DNA of 64,000 bases, from positions 26,242 through 90,241 of the IMG/VR virus record IMGVR_UViG_3300037189_012019. The stretch is one strand, 5' to 3'. Positions 56,423 to 63,493 of this stretch are shown here, piece after piece (the first letter of the stretch is position 1; each line of letters begins with the position of its first letter). This DNA comes from a virus. The position numbers and the translations under genes were made by a program. The notes under the pieces were generated by a model. The model did not search any database, was not told the DNA's origin, and saw nothing but the letters and a program-made list of their open reading frames with translations.

Positions 56423-57154
56423 ATGACAGATTTATGTGATTATGGTTGCGGAACAGAAGCAAAATACAAATTAAAAAATGGAAAAAATTGTTGTTGTAAA
56501 TCTACAAGTTCCTGTAATGGAATGAAAGAAATAAATCGTTCAAAAATAAAAAATTTAAGAAAAGATTTAGGCAATAATTATTGGAAAAATGGACATCCTA
56601 AAGGTTCATCGAATGGAACAAGTCTTAAAGGAAAAACATACGATGAAATATTTGGACCGCAAGGTGCTATAATTCAAAAAGAAAAATTACGTAATGCAAA
56701 TTTAGGAAAAACAAATTGGCATACTTTTAGCGAAGAAAAAAAACAAAAATTTAGAGACAGGCATAGAGAAATTATTTTATCAAGATATGAAACTGGATGG
56801 ATGCCAAAAGCGGGTAGATGCAAAAAAATAAAATACATTAGTCCTATTGCTGGTGAAGTTTTGTTAGATGGAACTTGGGAACTTAAAGCTGCACAATATA
56901 TGGATTCCCAAAATTGGAATTGGAAAAGAAACACTGAAAGATTTGCTTATGTAAATTTATCTGGTAAAATAAGTCACTATACTCCAGACTTTTATGTTGA
57001 AGAATTGGGTGGGTATTTAGAAGTTAAGGGTTATGAAACAGATTTAGACCGTTGTAAATGGCAACAGTTTAAAAATAAGTTGACAGTATGGAAAAAGGAT
57101 GATATAAGTAAAATAATGGAGCGTGGGCAGGCCGGTAATGCAGCACACTGCTAA
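56423..57154 (+). CDS. Homing-type endonuclease with VSR/PD-(D/E)xK-like domain
   Basis: A 243-aa protein. N-terminal zinc-like C-D-Y-G-C-G and C-C-C...C cluster. Middle with repeats (S-L-K-G-K-T-Y-D-E-I-F-G, L-G-K-T-N-W) of the NUMOD type. C-terminal W-E-L-K-A-A-Q-Y-M, Y-T-P-D-F-Y-V and Y-L-E-V-K-G-Y motifs, as in EDxHD/VSR-like nucleases. The reading frame runs 37 bp into tRNA-Ser and its TAA stop lies in the anticodon loop. Confidence 0.75.
   Translation: MTDLCDYGCGTEAKYKLKNGKNCCCKSTSSCNGMKEINRSKIKNLRKDLGNNYWKNGHPKGSSNGTSLKGKTYDEIFGPQGAIIQKEKLRNANLGKTNWHTFSEEKKQKFRDRHREIILSRYETGWMPKAGRCKKIKYISPIAGEVLLDGTWELKAAQYMDSQNWNWKRNTERFAYVNLSGKISHYTPDFYVEELGGYLEVKGYETDLDRCKWQQFKNKLTVWKKDDISKIMERGQAGNAAHC
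57080..57108 (+). promoter_or_regulatory. Sigma70-type promoter of tRNA-Ser inside endonuclease gene
   Basis: TTGACA, 17-bp spacer, TATAAG, 9 bp before the tRNA. Confidence 0.65.
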
Positions 57155-57203
57155 TGTGTACAACCGAAAGGTTGAATAGGTTCGATTCCTATACGCTCCG
57201 CCA
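57118..57203 (+). tRNA. tRNA-Ser(GCU)
   Basis: An 86-nt class II tRNA: acceptor GGAGCGT/ACGCTCC, anticodon stem GCACA/TGTGT with loop CTGCTAA, long variable arm CAACCGAAAGGTTG, T-loop TTCGATT, discriminator G and encoded CCA. Confidence 0.93.
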
Positions 57204-57217
57204 TTATTTTTTTTATT

Positions 57218-57751
57218 ATGATTTACATATTAGTTGCACTTGAACCAGAATTTCCAATTAAGTTTGATTCACTTGGTATAAGCATAGTTTATACTGGTGT
57301 TGGAAAAATAAATGCAACTATTGCCGCAACGAAGATTTGTGCATTAGATCCTAATTGTTCTAAAATTATAAACTATGGAACAGCGGGTGCACTTAATAAA
57401 GATATTATTGGACGGTTAATCAATATTGGAACTGTTTATCAACGTGATATGGATACAAGACCACTTACACAGTTAGGTTATACACCATTTGAAGATGATG
57501 GTGGTCCTATTGTTCTGAATGATAGTGTGTTCACATTGAGCACTGGTGATAACTTTGTAAAATCTAAACCTGAATTATTAACTGACGCTGTTGATATGGA
57601 AGCATATGCTATTGCAAAAGTATGTAAAAGATTTAATAAACAATTTGAATGCTACAAATACATGACTGATTTTGCAGATGAAGATGCAAGTGCACACTGG
57701 AAAGAAAATATGCACAAGGGTGCGGAAAAATTTTTAGAAATATTAGTATGA
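57218..57751 (+). CDS. MTA/SAH nucleosidase-like (nucleoside phosphorylase family)
   Basis: A 177-aa protein, shorter than E. coli Pfs (232). Pattern I-V-Y-T-G-V-G-K-I-N-A, I-N-Y-G-T-A-G-A-L and V-D-M-E-A-Y-A-I-A (ribose-binding Met-Glu) then M-T-D-F-A-D-E (catalytic Asp region) matches the MTAN/PNP fold. It would recycle methylthioadenosine or S-adenosylhomocysteine left by polyamine synthesis and methylation. Coupled to the next gene by ATGA. Confidence 0.8.
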   Translation: MIYILVALEPEFPIKFDSLGISIVYTGVGKINATIAATKICALDPNCSKIINYGTAGALNKDIIGRLINIGTVYQRDMDTRPLTQLGYTPFEDDGGPIVLNDSVFTLSTGDNFVKSKPELLTDAVDMEAYAIAKVCKRFNKQFECYKYMTDFADEDASAHWKENMHKGAEKFLEILV

Positions 57752-58119
57752 AAATTTTATTTCTTGTTGAAGATATAGAAAAAATTTCACAATTACTTCG
57801 TCAAGATACAAATCTAAAAGTTATTGATGAGTTTGAAGTATCACAAGACACACCCTACAAAGGTGGAGTAATTCAAGTAGGTTATAGTGAATACATTACT
57901 AACCGTGTGGCAACTTTTAGTAAAATATATAAGGCTAGTAAAACTTTATGTTTAGTAATTGATCAAAGACATAATAATGCAGTTGACAAAATAACACATG
58001 ATGTTAGTATAAGAATATGTAAAACAATTATACCAAAAAGATTATCAAATAGCTTTATACAAAAAGTAGATAAAATATATTTGGAAGATGAATTTAATTT
58101 AGATGGTCTCATAGCTTAA
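57748..58119 (+). CDS. 123-aa hypothetical protein
   Basis: An alpha/beta protein starting M-K-I-L-F-L-V-E-D with a mid-region L-C-L-V-I-D-Q-R-H. No motif was recognised. It overlaps the MTAN gene by 4 bp, and its last five codons lie within tRNA-Arg. Possibly a small nucleotide-binding protein. Confidence 0.55.
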   Translation: MKILFLVEDIEKISQLLRQDTNLKVIDEFEVSQDTPYKGGVIQVGYSEYITNRVATFSKIYKASKTLCLVIDQRHNNAVDKITHDVSIRICKTIIPKRLSNSFIQKVDKIYLEDEFNLDGLIA

Positions 58120-58181
58120 CTGGACAAAGCGGCCGCCTTCTAAGCGGCAGAGTCGTGGTTCGAGTCCACGTGAGATCGCCA
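58105..58181 (+). tRNA. tRNA-Arg(UCU)
   Basis: A 77-nt cloverleaf: acceptor GGTCTCA/TGAGATC, anticodon stem GCCGC/GCGGC with loop CTTCTAA, T-loop TTCGAGT, discriminator G and encoded CCA. The 5' 15 nt overlap the preceding reading frame. Confidence 0.93.
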
Positions 58182-58195
58182 TTAACAGGTGATTT

Positions 58196-58594
58196 ATGAA
58201 AATATTAGATACAGTAAAAAAATGCTCTGATTTTTTTAATATTGATTGTGAAATAAAAGAAATATCTTTTTTAGATTGGCGTAAAATACCAAGACAAAAA
58301 ATGCGTGGTGTTTATATTATTGTTCATAATAATACTGATATTGTCTATATAGGCAAAGGTAATATTAGAACCCGTCAAGATATGCACTATCAAAAAACTA
58401 TTGGTAATAAAAATATCTACATGCCAGAAGGTTGGAAAACTTTATTGGAAAATTCTAATTATCCTACTGAATTTTGGAAAACATATTATATTCCACTGCA
58501 AAAAGAAACTGAGTTAAGTGCAATGGAAGGTGCACTAATACATTTTTTGCAACCCATTGCCAATGATGAAGTCTGGAAAGACCGCAATAAATAA
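58196..58594 (+). CDS. GIY-YIG endonuclease 3
   Basis: A 132-aa protein with R-G-V-Y-I-I-V and D-I-V-Y-I-G-K-G (GIY-YIG), a following R-T-R-Q-D and a C-terminal E-G-A-L-I-H-F-L-Q-P segment with the family Glu. AGGTGA site. It sits directly downstream of tRNA-Arg. Confidence 0.78.
   Translation: MKILDTVKKCSDFFNIDCEIKEISFLDWRKIPRQKMRGVYIIVHNNTDIVYIGKGNIRTRQDMHYQKTIGNKNIYMPEGWKTLLENSNYPTEFWKTYYIPLQKETELSAMEGALIHFLQPIANDEVWKDRNK
58588..58593 (+). promoter_or_regulatory. Late promoter of GGCT-like gene
   Basis: AATAAATA ending 4 bp before the ATG at 58598, overlapping the GIY-YIG stop. Confidence 0.55.
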
Positions 58595-58597
58595 CAT

Positions 58598-59077
58598 ATG
58601 CAAGTAAAAGATATTATTACAGAAGCAGGTGGTGAACCAATTTATTACTTCGCTTATGGTATGCTTACTGATCCACAAATGATGCCTGGTGCTAAATTTA
58701 TTGGACCTGCAGTGCTACAAAATTATGCTTATGAATTTGCAAGATTTGCAAATGTTTATGAACGTGGTGGTAGCAGTGTAGATGGTGTTCTTTGGGAATT
58801 GCCAACTGATTATATTCGTGAGTTAGATGCAGTTGAAGGTTACCCACGTTTTTATGGTCGTAAAACTGTTCCAGTTATAAGTGGTGGAAAACGTTATGAA
58901 GCATGGGTATATTATATGACACCTGTAGCACGTGAAAGTTTAGATGGTGATTTACCAAGTATGAGTTATGTAAGGTCTATCTTAAATGGATTTCGTCATG
59001 CTGGTATTACACCGCAACAAGTAAGCGATGCTTATTATGATTTATATAATGAATATCAAAGTCTTTCTGGAAAATAA
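58598..59077 (+). CDS. Capsid-targeted gamma-glutamylcyclotransferase-like protein
   Basis: A 159-aa protein. N-terminus M-Q-V-K-D-I-I-T-E-A resembles a T4 capsid-targeting peptide with cleavage after Glu9. The remainder is a GGCT/AIG2-like domain: Y-F-A-Y-G-M-L-T-D (substrate loop, Y-G-S-N-L in the family), G-V-L-W-E-L and L-D-A-V-E-G-Y-P (catalytic Glu). It may cleave gamma-glutamyl amides such as glutathione-related compounds, delivered with the virion. It overlaps the convergent amidinotransferase by 22 bp. Confidence 0.75.
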   Translation: MQVKDIITEAGGEPIYYFAYGMLTDPQMMPGAKFIGPAVLQNYAYEFARFANVYERGGSSVDGVLWELPTDYIRELDAVEGYPRFYGRKTVPVISGGKRYEAWVYYMTPVARESLDGDLPSMSYVRSILNGFRHAGITPQQVSDAYYDLYNEYQSLSGK

Positions 59078-60108
59078 TCTTCCATAACACCATCACGGTC
59101 TAAATCGCTTGTAATACAATGTAGACCACCATCCCAAAAATAACGATGTCTAAAATTGATTACATGAGGTGTTATACCATGCCTATCAAAAGCATCAAAC
59201 ACAGTTTTGTTGTAGTTGTTACAAACTACATTTTTTTTATCAATTACCAACATATTAACATCAAAAACTGTTTCTTCAACATATCCTACCCAATGATTTA
59301 ACCATGATTCAATAAAATCAGTTAAATCATCATTTAATTCTTCACCTGGTATCCACCATTTACCATTATTTTTATTTTTTAGTTTTCTAAAAGACTCAAT
59401 TACATTAAAACTTTGATTTGGCAAATATATAACTTCCCATTTAGGAAATGATTTACTGTAAGTTTGAACATTATATAAACTTACAATAAGACCTGGAACA
59501 ACTGGACAAAAACATCCATCAATGTGTCCTTCACTTTTAACAACATGACATCTATAAGATGGAAAATTCTCTGTTTGTTTTACCATATGTTGTTTTAAAA
59601 TTTTTTCTTTTTGTTTTAAAAATTTTTCTTTATGTGCAAACTTAGGTTCAATAAATTTGTATAAATCTTTTTCAGATGGTGTTCCAAAATACAAATCTTT
59701 GCCTATTCTTGTTATTGAGGCTGTGTTAATATTTTTACCTTGTATTACTGTATTAGTATTTTGTATATCTTTAATAATGTTAGTATAAAAATCAAAATGG
59801 TTGTTGATGTAAAAAGTATTTCCAAACATGCCAGAATCATCACGTGGATTCATTGGTGGAGGTGAGTATTTTTTATTTTCAATTTTATAAAATTCAATTG
59901 AATCTTTCAATTCAGGACGTAATATTTTAACATCAAAACTTTTTAATAATGTAATTAATTTTTGATAGTCTTCTTCTGTCTCAATGGCAATACGTTCCAT
60001 AACGTTGCGAACACGGGGATTAGTAATATAACTATAAAATTCTGGTGGATAACTTTGACCAACTACACACGTTTTAAGTTTGTCCCAATGTTGGTAAACG
60101 CTATACAA
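59056..60108 (-). CDS. Amidinotransferase (glycine amidinotransferase-like)
   Basis: A 350-aa protein of the guanidino-modifying superfamily: P-M-N-P-R-D-D-S-G-M-F-G (Asp), G-H-I-D-G-C-F-C-P (His-Asp) and G-G-L-H-C-I-T (catalytic Cys331). It would transfer an amidino group from arginine to an amine, or hydrolyse it. It starts with TTG directly after the stop of the upstream gene and has a GGAGATGG site. Together with the 164-aa gene it forms an operon near a radical SAM enzyme. Confidence 0.85.
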   Translation of the reverse strand: MYSVYQHWDKLKTCVVGQSYPPEFYSYITNPRVRNVMERIAIETEEDYQKLITLLKSFDVKILRPELKDSIEFYKIENKKYSPPPMNPRDDSGMFGNTFYINNHFDFYTNIIKDIQNTNTVIQGKNINTASITRIGKDLYFGTPSEKDLYKFIEPKFAHKEKFLKQKEKILKQHMVKQTENFPSYRCHVVKSEGHIDGCFCPVVPGLIVSLYNVQTYSKSFPKWEVIYLPNQSFNVIESFRKLKNKNNGKWWIPGEELNDDLTDFIESWLNHWVGYVEETVFDVNMLVIDKKNVVCNNYNKTVFDAFDRHGITPHVINFRHRYFWDGGLHCITSDLDRDGVMEDYFPERL

Positions 60109-60603
60109 TTACCATCTCCAATTAACAACATTGTCTAAATCTTGCTGTGTCCAGTTTTTATAATAACCTTTGGTTTGTAAAATTTTCATAGCTTTTTGTA
60201 GCTTAACTGCTGGTTGAATAATGACCAATGCATAATCGCCATTATTTAAATTAACACCAGCAATAGTTTCATCTATTTGTGGATGATCTTCAAGTGCAAG
60301 CAATCCACTAAAAGTATAATACCCAGTATTGACTTCTGCCACACTGTTTACAAAACGGTCAGCATCAATTGTTTTTGGATATACTATAACTACACCGTCA
60401 TAATTAAAATCCCAACGATAATGAAAATATAACATATCATCTATTATGTTTTCACCACCAGCAACAAACTTTATTTTATTACCCAATAATGCATTTTTAG
60501 CATAAGGACAAGGAGCAATGTTATTAAGTGTTTCTTGCGGAACATCTAAAAAATTAATTATCCAATCGCTGATTTTACTTTTTGCGATATCTATGTCAAC
60601 CAT
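60109..60603 (-). CDS. 164-aa hypothetical protein paired with amidinotransferase
   Basis: A soluble alpha/beta protein with I-A-P-C-P-Y-A-K-N-A near residue 30 (C-P-Y/F-A motif of an uncharacterised bacterial family) and V-V-I-V-Y-P-K. It is upstream of and adjacent to the amidinotransferase with no gap, and divergent from 60618 with only 14 bp between start codons. Confidence 0.6.
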   Translation of the reverse strand: MVDIDIAKSKISDWIINFLDVPQETLNNIAPCPYAKNALLGNKIKFVAGGENIIDDMLYFHYRWDFNYDGVVIVYPKTIDADRFVNSVAEVNTGYYTFSGLLALEDHPQIDETIAGVNLNNGDYALVIIQPAVKLQKAMKILQTKGYYKNWTQQDLDNVVNWRW

Positions 60604-60617
60604 CTATAATTACCTGT

Positions 60618-61289
60618 ATGAAGATTACTTATGACCACTATTACGGTCAACAAGAAAACAACAGTATACAATTATATAATGTAAATCTGCAATGTGAACC
60701 ACATGAAGAAGGTGAAGCATTAGCGAATGGTTGGTTGCTATATAATGACCTATGGTATCAGTCACGTAGCACACGTATTTGTATTGCGAATTGGAAACTA
60801 AATTATCAACAACAAAACTGCCGTATATTTTTTATAGAAAATAATCCAAATATAGAATTATACAAACAAATCTGGCAAACTTATATTACAAGCAAAAAAT
60901 ATCCACCAATCTATGACCCATTTGTAACAAATGAACGTGATCGTTGGATGGAGTATTATGTAAATGATGAATTAGTTGGTTTCACAAAGTTTGCAAAATA
61001 TACGGGTGGATTAGAAAGTCAATTTAATGCCTACATACCGCATCCAAAAAATAAGTTTGGATTAGATATGTTAAACTTTGAAGTAAACTGCGCAGCACAA
61101 TTAGGATTAAATTATCTCTATATAGGTAGTGGATATGAAAAAGGTTCTATTTACAAAGCAAAGTTATCAGGTTTTGAATGGTGGACAGGTGCTGAATGGA
61201 GTCGTGATACACAAAAGTATATTGACTTATGTAATCAAGATAGTAAAATAACTACAATAAAACAATTATGTGAAATCACAGGACAATAA
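60618..61289 (+). CDS. Acyl/aminoacyl-transferase-like protein (GNAT/ATE fold?)
   Basis: A 223-aa protein; the start at 60618 is chosen because the longer frame runs into the divergent gene. The C-terminal half (W-M-E-Y-Y-V-N-D-E-L-V-G-F-T-K-F, L-G-L-N-Y-L-Y-I-G-S-G-Y, Y-K-A-K-L-S-G-F-E-W-W) resembles the C-terminal domain of arginyl/leucyl-tRNA-protein transferases. The N-terminal Cys cluster of ATE1 is absent. It may modify a small molecule or peptide in the same pathway as its neighbours. Confidence 0.5.
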   Translation: MKITYDHYYGQQENNSIQLYNVNLQCEPHEEGEALANGWLLYNDLWYQSRSTRICIANWKLNYQQQNCRIFFIENNPNIELYKQIWQTYITSKKYPPIYDPFVTNERDRWMEYYVNDELVGFTKFAKYTGGLESQFNAYIPHPKNKFGLDMLNFEVNCAAQLGLNYLYIGSGYEKGSIYKAKLSGFEWWTGAEWSRDTQKYIDLCNQDSKITTIKQLCEITGQ

Positions 61290-61294
61290 ATATT
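61287..61294 (+). promoter_or_regulatory. Late promoter of radical SAM gene
   Basis: TAAATATT, 5 bp before the ATG at 61300, overlapping the preceding stop. Confidence 0.55.
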
Positions 61295-61299
61295 TTATC

Positions 61300-63252
61300 A
61301 TGAAAAAGAAAATCAGCTTCGTAAGTGTCAACTTCCAACAAGGTCCAACACACCTTAACGCATTTTATCTACCCTACAGCGTAGGACTGCTGTGGAGTTA
61401 TGTAAGTCAGTTTAGTGAAGTAACTGACCAATATGAACTTGGTGAAATGTTATGGAGACGAGACGATATTGATGTCGCTGTTGAAAAACTTAAAGATGCA
61501 GATATTGTAGGTTTCTCTACATATATTTGGAATCGTAATTATAATTACAAACTGGCTAAAACTATTAAGAAATTATATCCGCATATATTGATTGTATTTG
61601 GTGGTCCAGAACCACAGATTGAAAAGATGGACATCTTTGAACGTTATCCATTTATGGATGTAGTCATTAAGAATGAAGGTGAAATCAGTTTTAAAAACAT
61701 GTTACTTAACCGTGACGATTTAAAAAGTGTCAAGGGTATTCTTGTAAACGATAATGGTAAACGTGTTGATACTGGTGTAAGCAAACGTATTGATAAACTT
61801 GATGAAATTCCAAGTCCATATACAAGCGGATTATTCCAAAAGATTATGGCAGACAATCCACTTGTTACTTGGAATGGTATGTTAGAAACCAATCGTGGTT
61901 GCCCATATATGTGCACATTCTGTGATTGGGGTAGTATCACACAAAGCAAGATTAAGCAGTTTGATTTAGAACGTGTATTTGCTGAAATTGAATGGATGGG
62001 ACAAAACAAGTTAGACCATTTTACAATTTGTGATGCTAACTTTGGTATTTTTCCAGAACGTGATTTGTTGATTGCGGATAAACTTATTGAAACCAATTAC
62101 AAGTATGGTTATCCACGTAACTATGTTATTAACTATGCCAAGAACCAGAAGAAAGAAGTTGTTGAGATCGTAAGCAAGTTTATCAACAGTAACTTCCCAA
62201 ATTATGGTTTAACAGTATCATTCCAAAGTCTTGATGAAGATGTGTTGGCTAATATTAAGCGTAAGAACCTTGAAATCAACCGTGTAGGTGAAATTTATAA
62301 ACTTTGTGAAGAAGCAAATATTCCTGTTTATAGTGAACTCATTCTTGGTTTGCCAGGTGAAACATATGATACTTGGCGCAAGAACTTCTATCGCATCTTT
62401 GAAGCAGGTAATCACAACGGTATTGAAGTATGGATCAGTATGTTGCTTGAAAATGCTGAACTTAACTTGGCGCAACGTGATGAGTTCCAAATTAAAACAA
62501 TCCTTGCACCAGATTATTTCCATGGTGTAAACAACTTTGATGATTTGCAAGAGAGCGTGGAAATCACTGTTGCAACAAAAGATATGCCACCAGAAGATTT
62601 TAAGAAGTCACTTATATTCAGTTGTTATCTTATGGGTCTGCATACCAATGGTATTACAAGTTATGTTGCACGTGTATTGAACAAAAAGTTTGGCGTAAGT
62701 TATGCTGACTTCTATGAAAACTTGTATGAATATTTTCAAGGCGATGAGTTTATGCGCAATGAGTTCCAATCTATCGCTGACTTCTATGATAGTTGGACTG
62801 GTGGTAATGAAAAGATGATGGTTAATAACTTTACTATTCGTCGCATGAGTTTGATGTGGAAGATTATTATTAGTATTGTTGCTAATAATAAGATCGAACA
62901 TGTTCTTAATTTGGTTGAAGCATTTGTGCGTAAGACATACAAAGTTGACAAGAAGTTTATTGATGAATTGATTGACTTCCAACGCAAGAGTGTAATTGAT
63001 TATCATACACTTAAAAACTATCCTGTAACTGGAACATACAACTACGATTTCTACAATTATCTACTGCACAATACTAAACTTGAAACACCAGTTCATGTAA
63101 CATTCAAGTATAATGGCGATGTTAATCTTACCGAAGCACAGTATTTGGAATATATCTACTGGAAACGCCGTGAAAACTTTGGTATTGCCCATATTAAAAC
63201 CGAAAATTTAAAGGTTGACAAACCCCAAGATCATGCTATGATAGCAGCATGA
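61300..63252 (+). CDS. B12-binding radical SAM enzyme
   Basis: A 650-aa protein. N-terminal cobalamin-binding-like Rossmann domain (about 5-140; A-D-I-V-G-F-S-T-Y, V-F-G-G-P-E-P). Radical SAM core with C201-P-Y-M-C205-T-F-C208 and a following T-I-C-D-A-N-F-G segment, then a helical C-terminal part of about 220 residues. No D-x-H-x-x-G B12 loop is obvious. Such enzymes methylate or rearrange unactivated carbons. In T4-like marine phages it recurs near amidinotransferase genes as far as I recall. Start at 61300 fits the late promoter. Confidence 0.82.
   Translation: MKKKISFVSVNFQQGPTHLNAFYLPYSVGLLWSYVSQFSEVTDQYELGEMLWRRDDIDVAVEKLKDADIVGFSTYIWNRNYNYKLAKTIKKLYPHILIVFGGPEPQIEKMDIFERYPFMDVVIKNEGEISFKNMLLNRDDLKSVKGILVNDNGKRVDTGVSKRIDKLDEIPSPYTSGLFQKIMADNPLVTWNGMLETNRGCPYMCTFCDWGSITQSKIKQFDLERVFAEIEWMGQNKLDHFTICDANFGIFPERDLLIADKLIETNYKYGYPRNYVINYAKNQKKEVVEIVSKFINSNFPNYGLTVSFQSLDEDVLANIKRKNLEINRVGEIYKLCEEANIPVYSELILGLPGETYDTWRKNFYRIFEAGNHNGIEVWISMLLENAELNLAQRDEFQIKTILAPDYFHGVNNFDDLQESVEITVATKDMPPEDFKKSLIFSCYLMGLHTNGITSYVARVLNKKFGVSYADFYENLYEYFQGDEFMRNEFQSIADFYDSWTGGNEKMMVNNFTIRRMSLMWKIIISIVANNKIEHVLNLVEAFVRKTYKVDKKFIDELIDFQRKSVIDYHTLKNYPVTGTYNYDFYNYLLHNTKLETPVHVTFKYNGDVNLTEAQYLEYIYWKRRENFGIAHIKTENLKVDKPQDHAMIAA
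63215..63242 (+). promoter_or_regulatory. Sigma70-type promoter
   Basis: TTGACA, 16-bp spacer, TATGAT in the end of the radical SAM gene; the ATG at 63249 is at the expected start, predicting a leaderless mRNA. Confidence 0.6.
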
Positions 63253-63461
63253 TATTATATTATTTGTCGCTATTTTTGGCTTGGTTATTGGGCATGGGAA
63301 TATGTGCTATTTTAGTATTTTATTCCTATCAAGCCTACCTGTTAGTAGACCATTTTGACAGGTTAGAGGACCAATGTGAACGGGAAGCCCGTAAAGCCTT
63401 TGGAAAACTCTTTGAATTAGAAGTACTTAAGACCCGAATTGATCTCTTGACAAACCGCTAA
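63249..63461 (+). CDS. 70-aa one-TM membrane protein
   Basis: An N-terminal membrane helix (about residues 3-32) followed by a charged coiled-coil helix (E-D-Q-C-E-R-E-A-R-K). Overlaps the radical SAM stop by 4 bp. Unknown function. Confidence 0.6.
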   Translation: MILYYLSLFLAWLLGMGICAILVFYSYQAYLLVDHFDRLEDQCEREARKAFGKLFELEVLKTRIDLLTNR

Positions 63462-63474
63462 ATTGTGGTATTAT
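63447..63474 (+). promoter_or_regulatory. Sigma70-type promoter of RNA ligase
   Basis: TTGACA, 16-bp spacer, TATTAT; a GGAG site and ATG follow at 63494. Confidence 0.7.
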
Positions 63475-63493
63475 AGCCTAATGGAGAATGGCT

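Noticed and set aside
57983-58013. Promoter for tRNA-Arg
   Set aside because: TTGACA is present, but the best -10 (TATAAG) is 19 bp away and the distance to the tRNA is about 90 bp; too weak to list.
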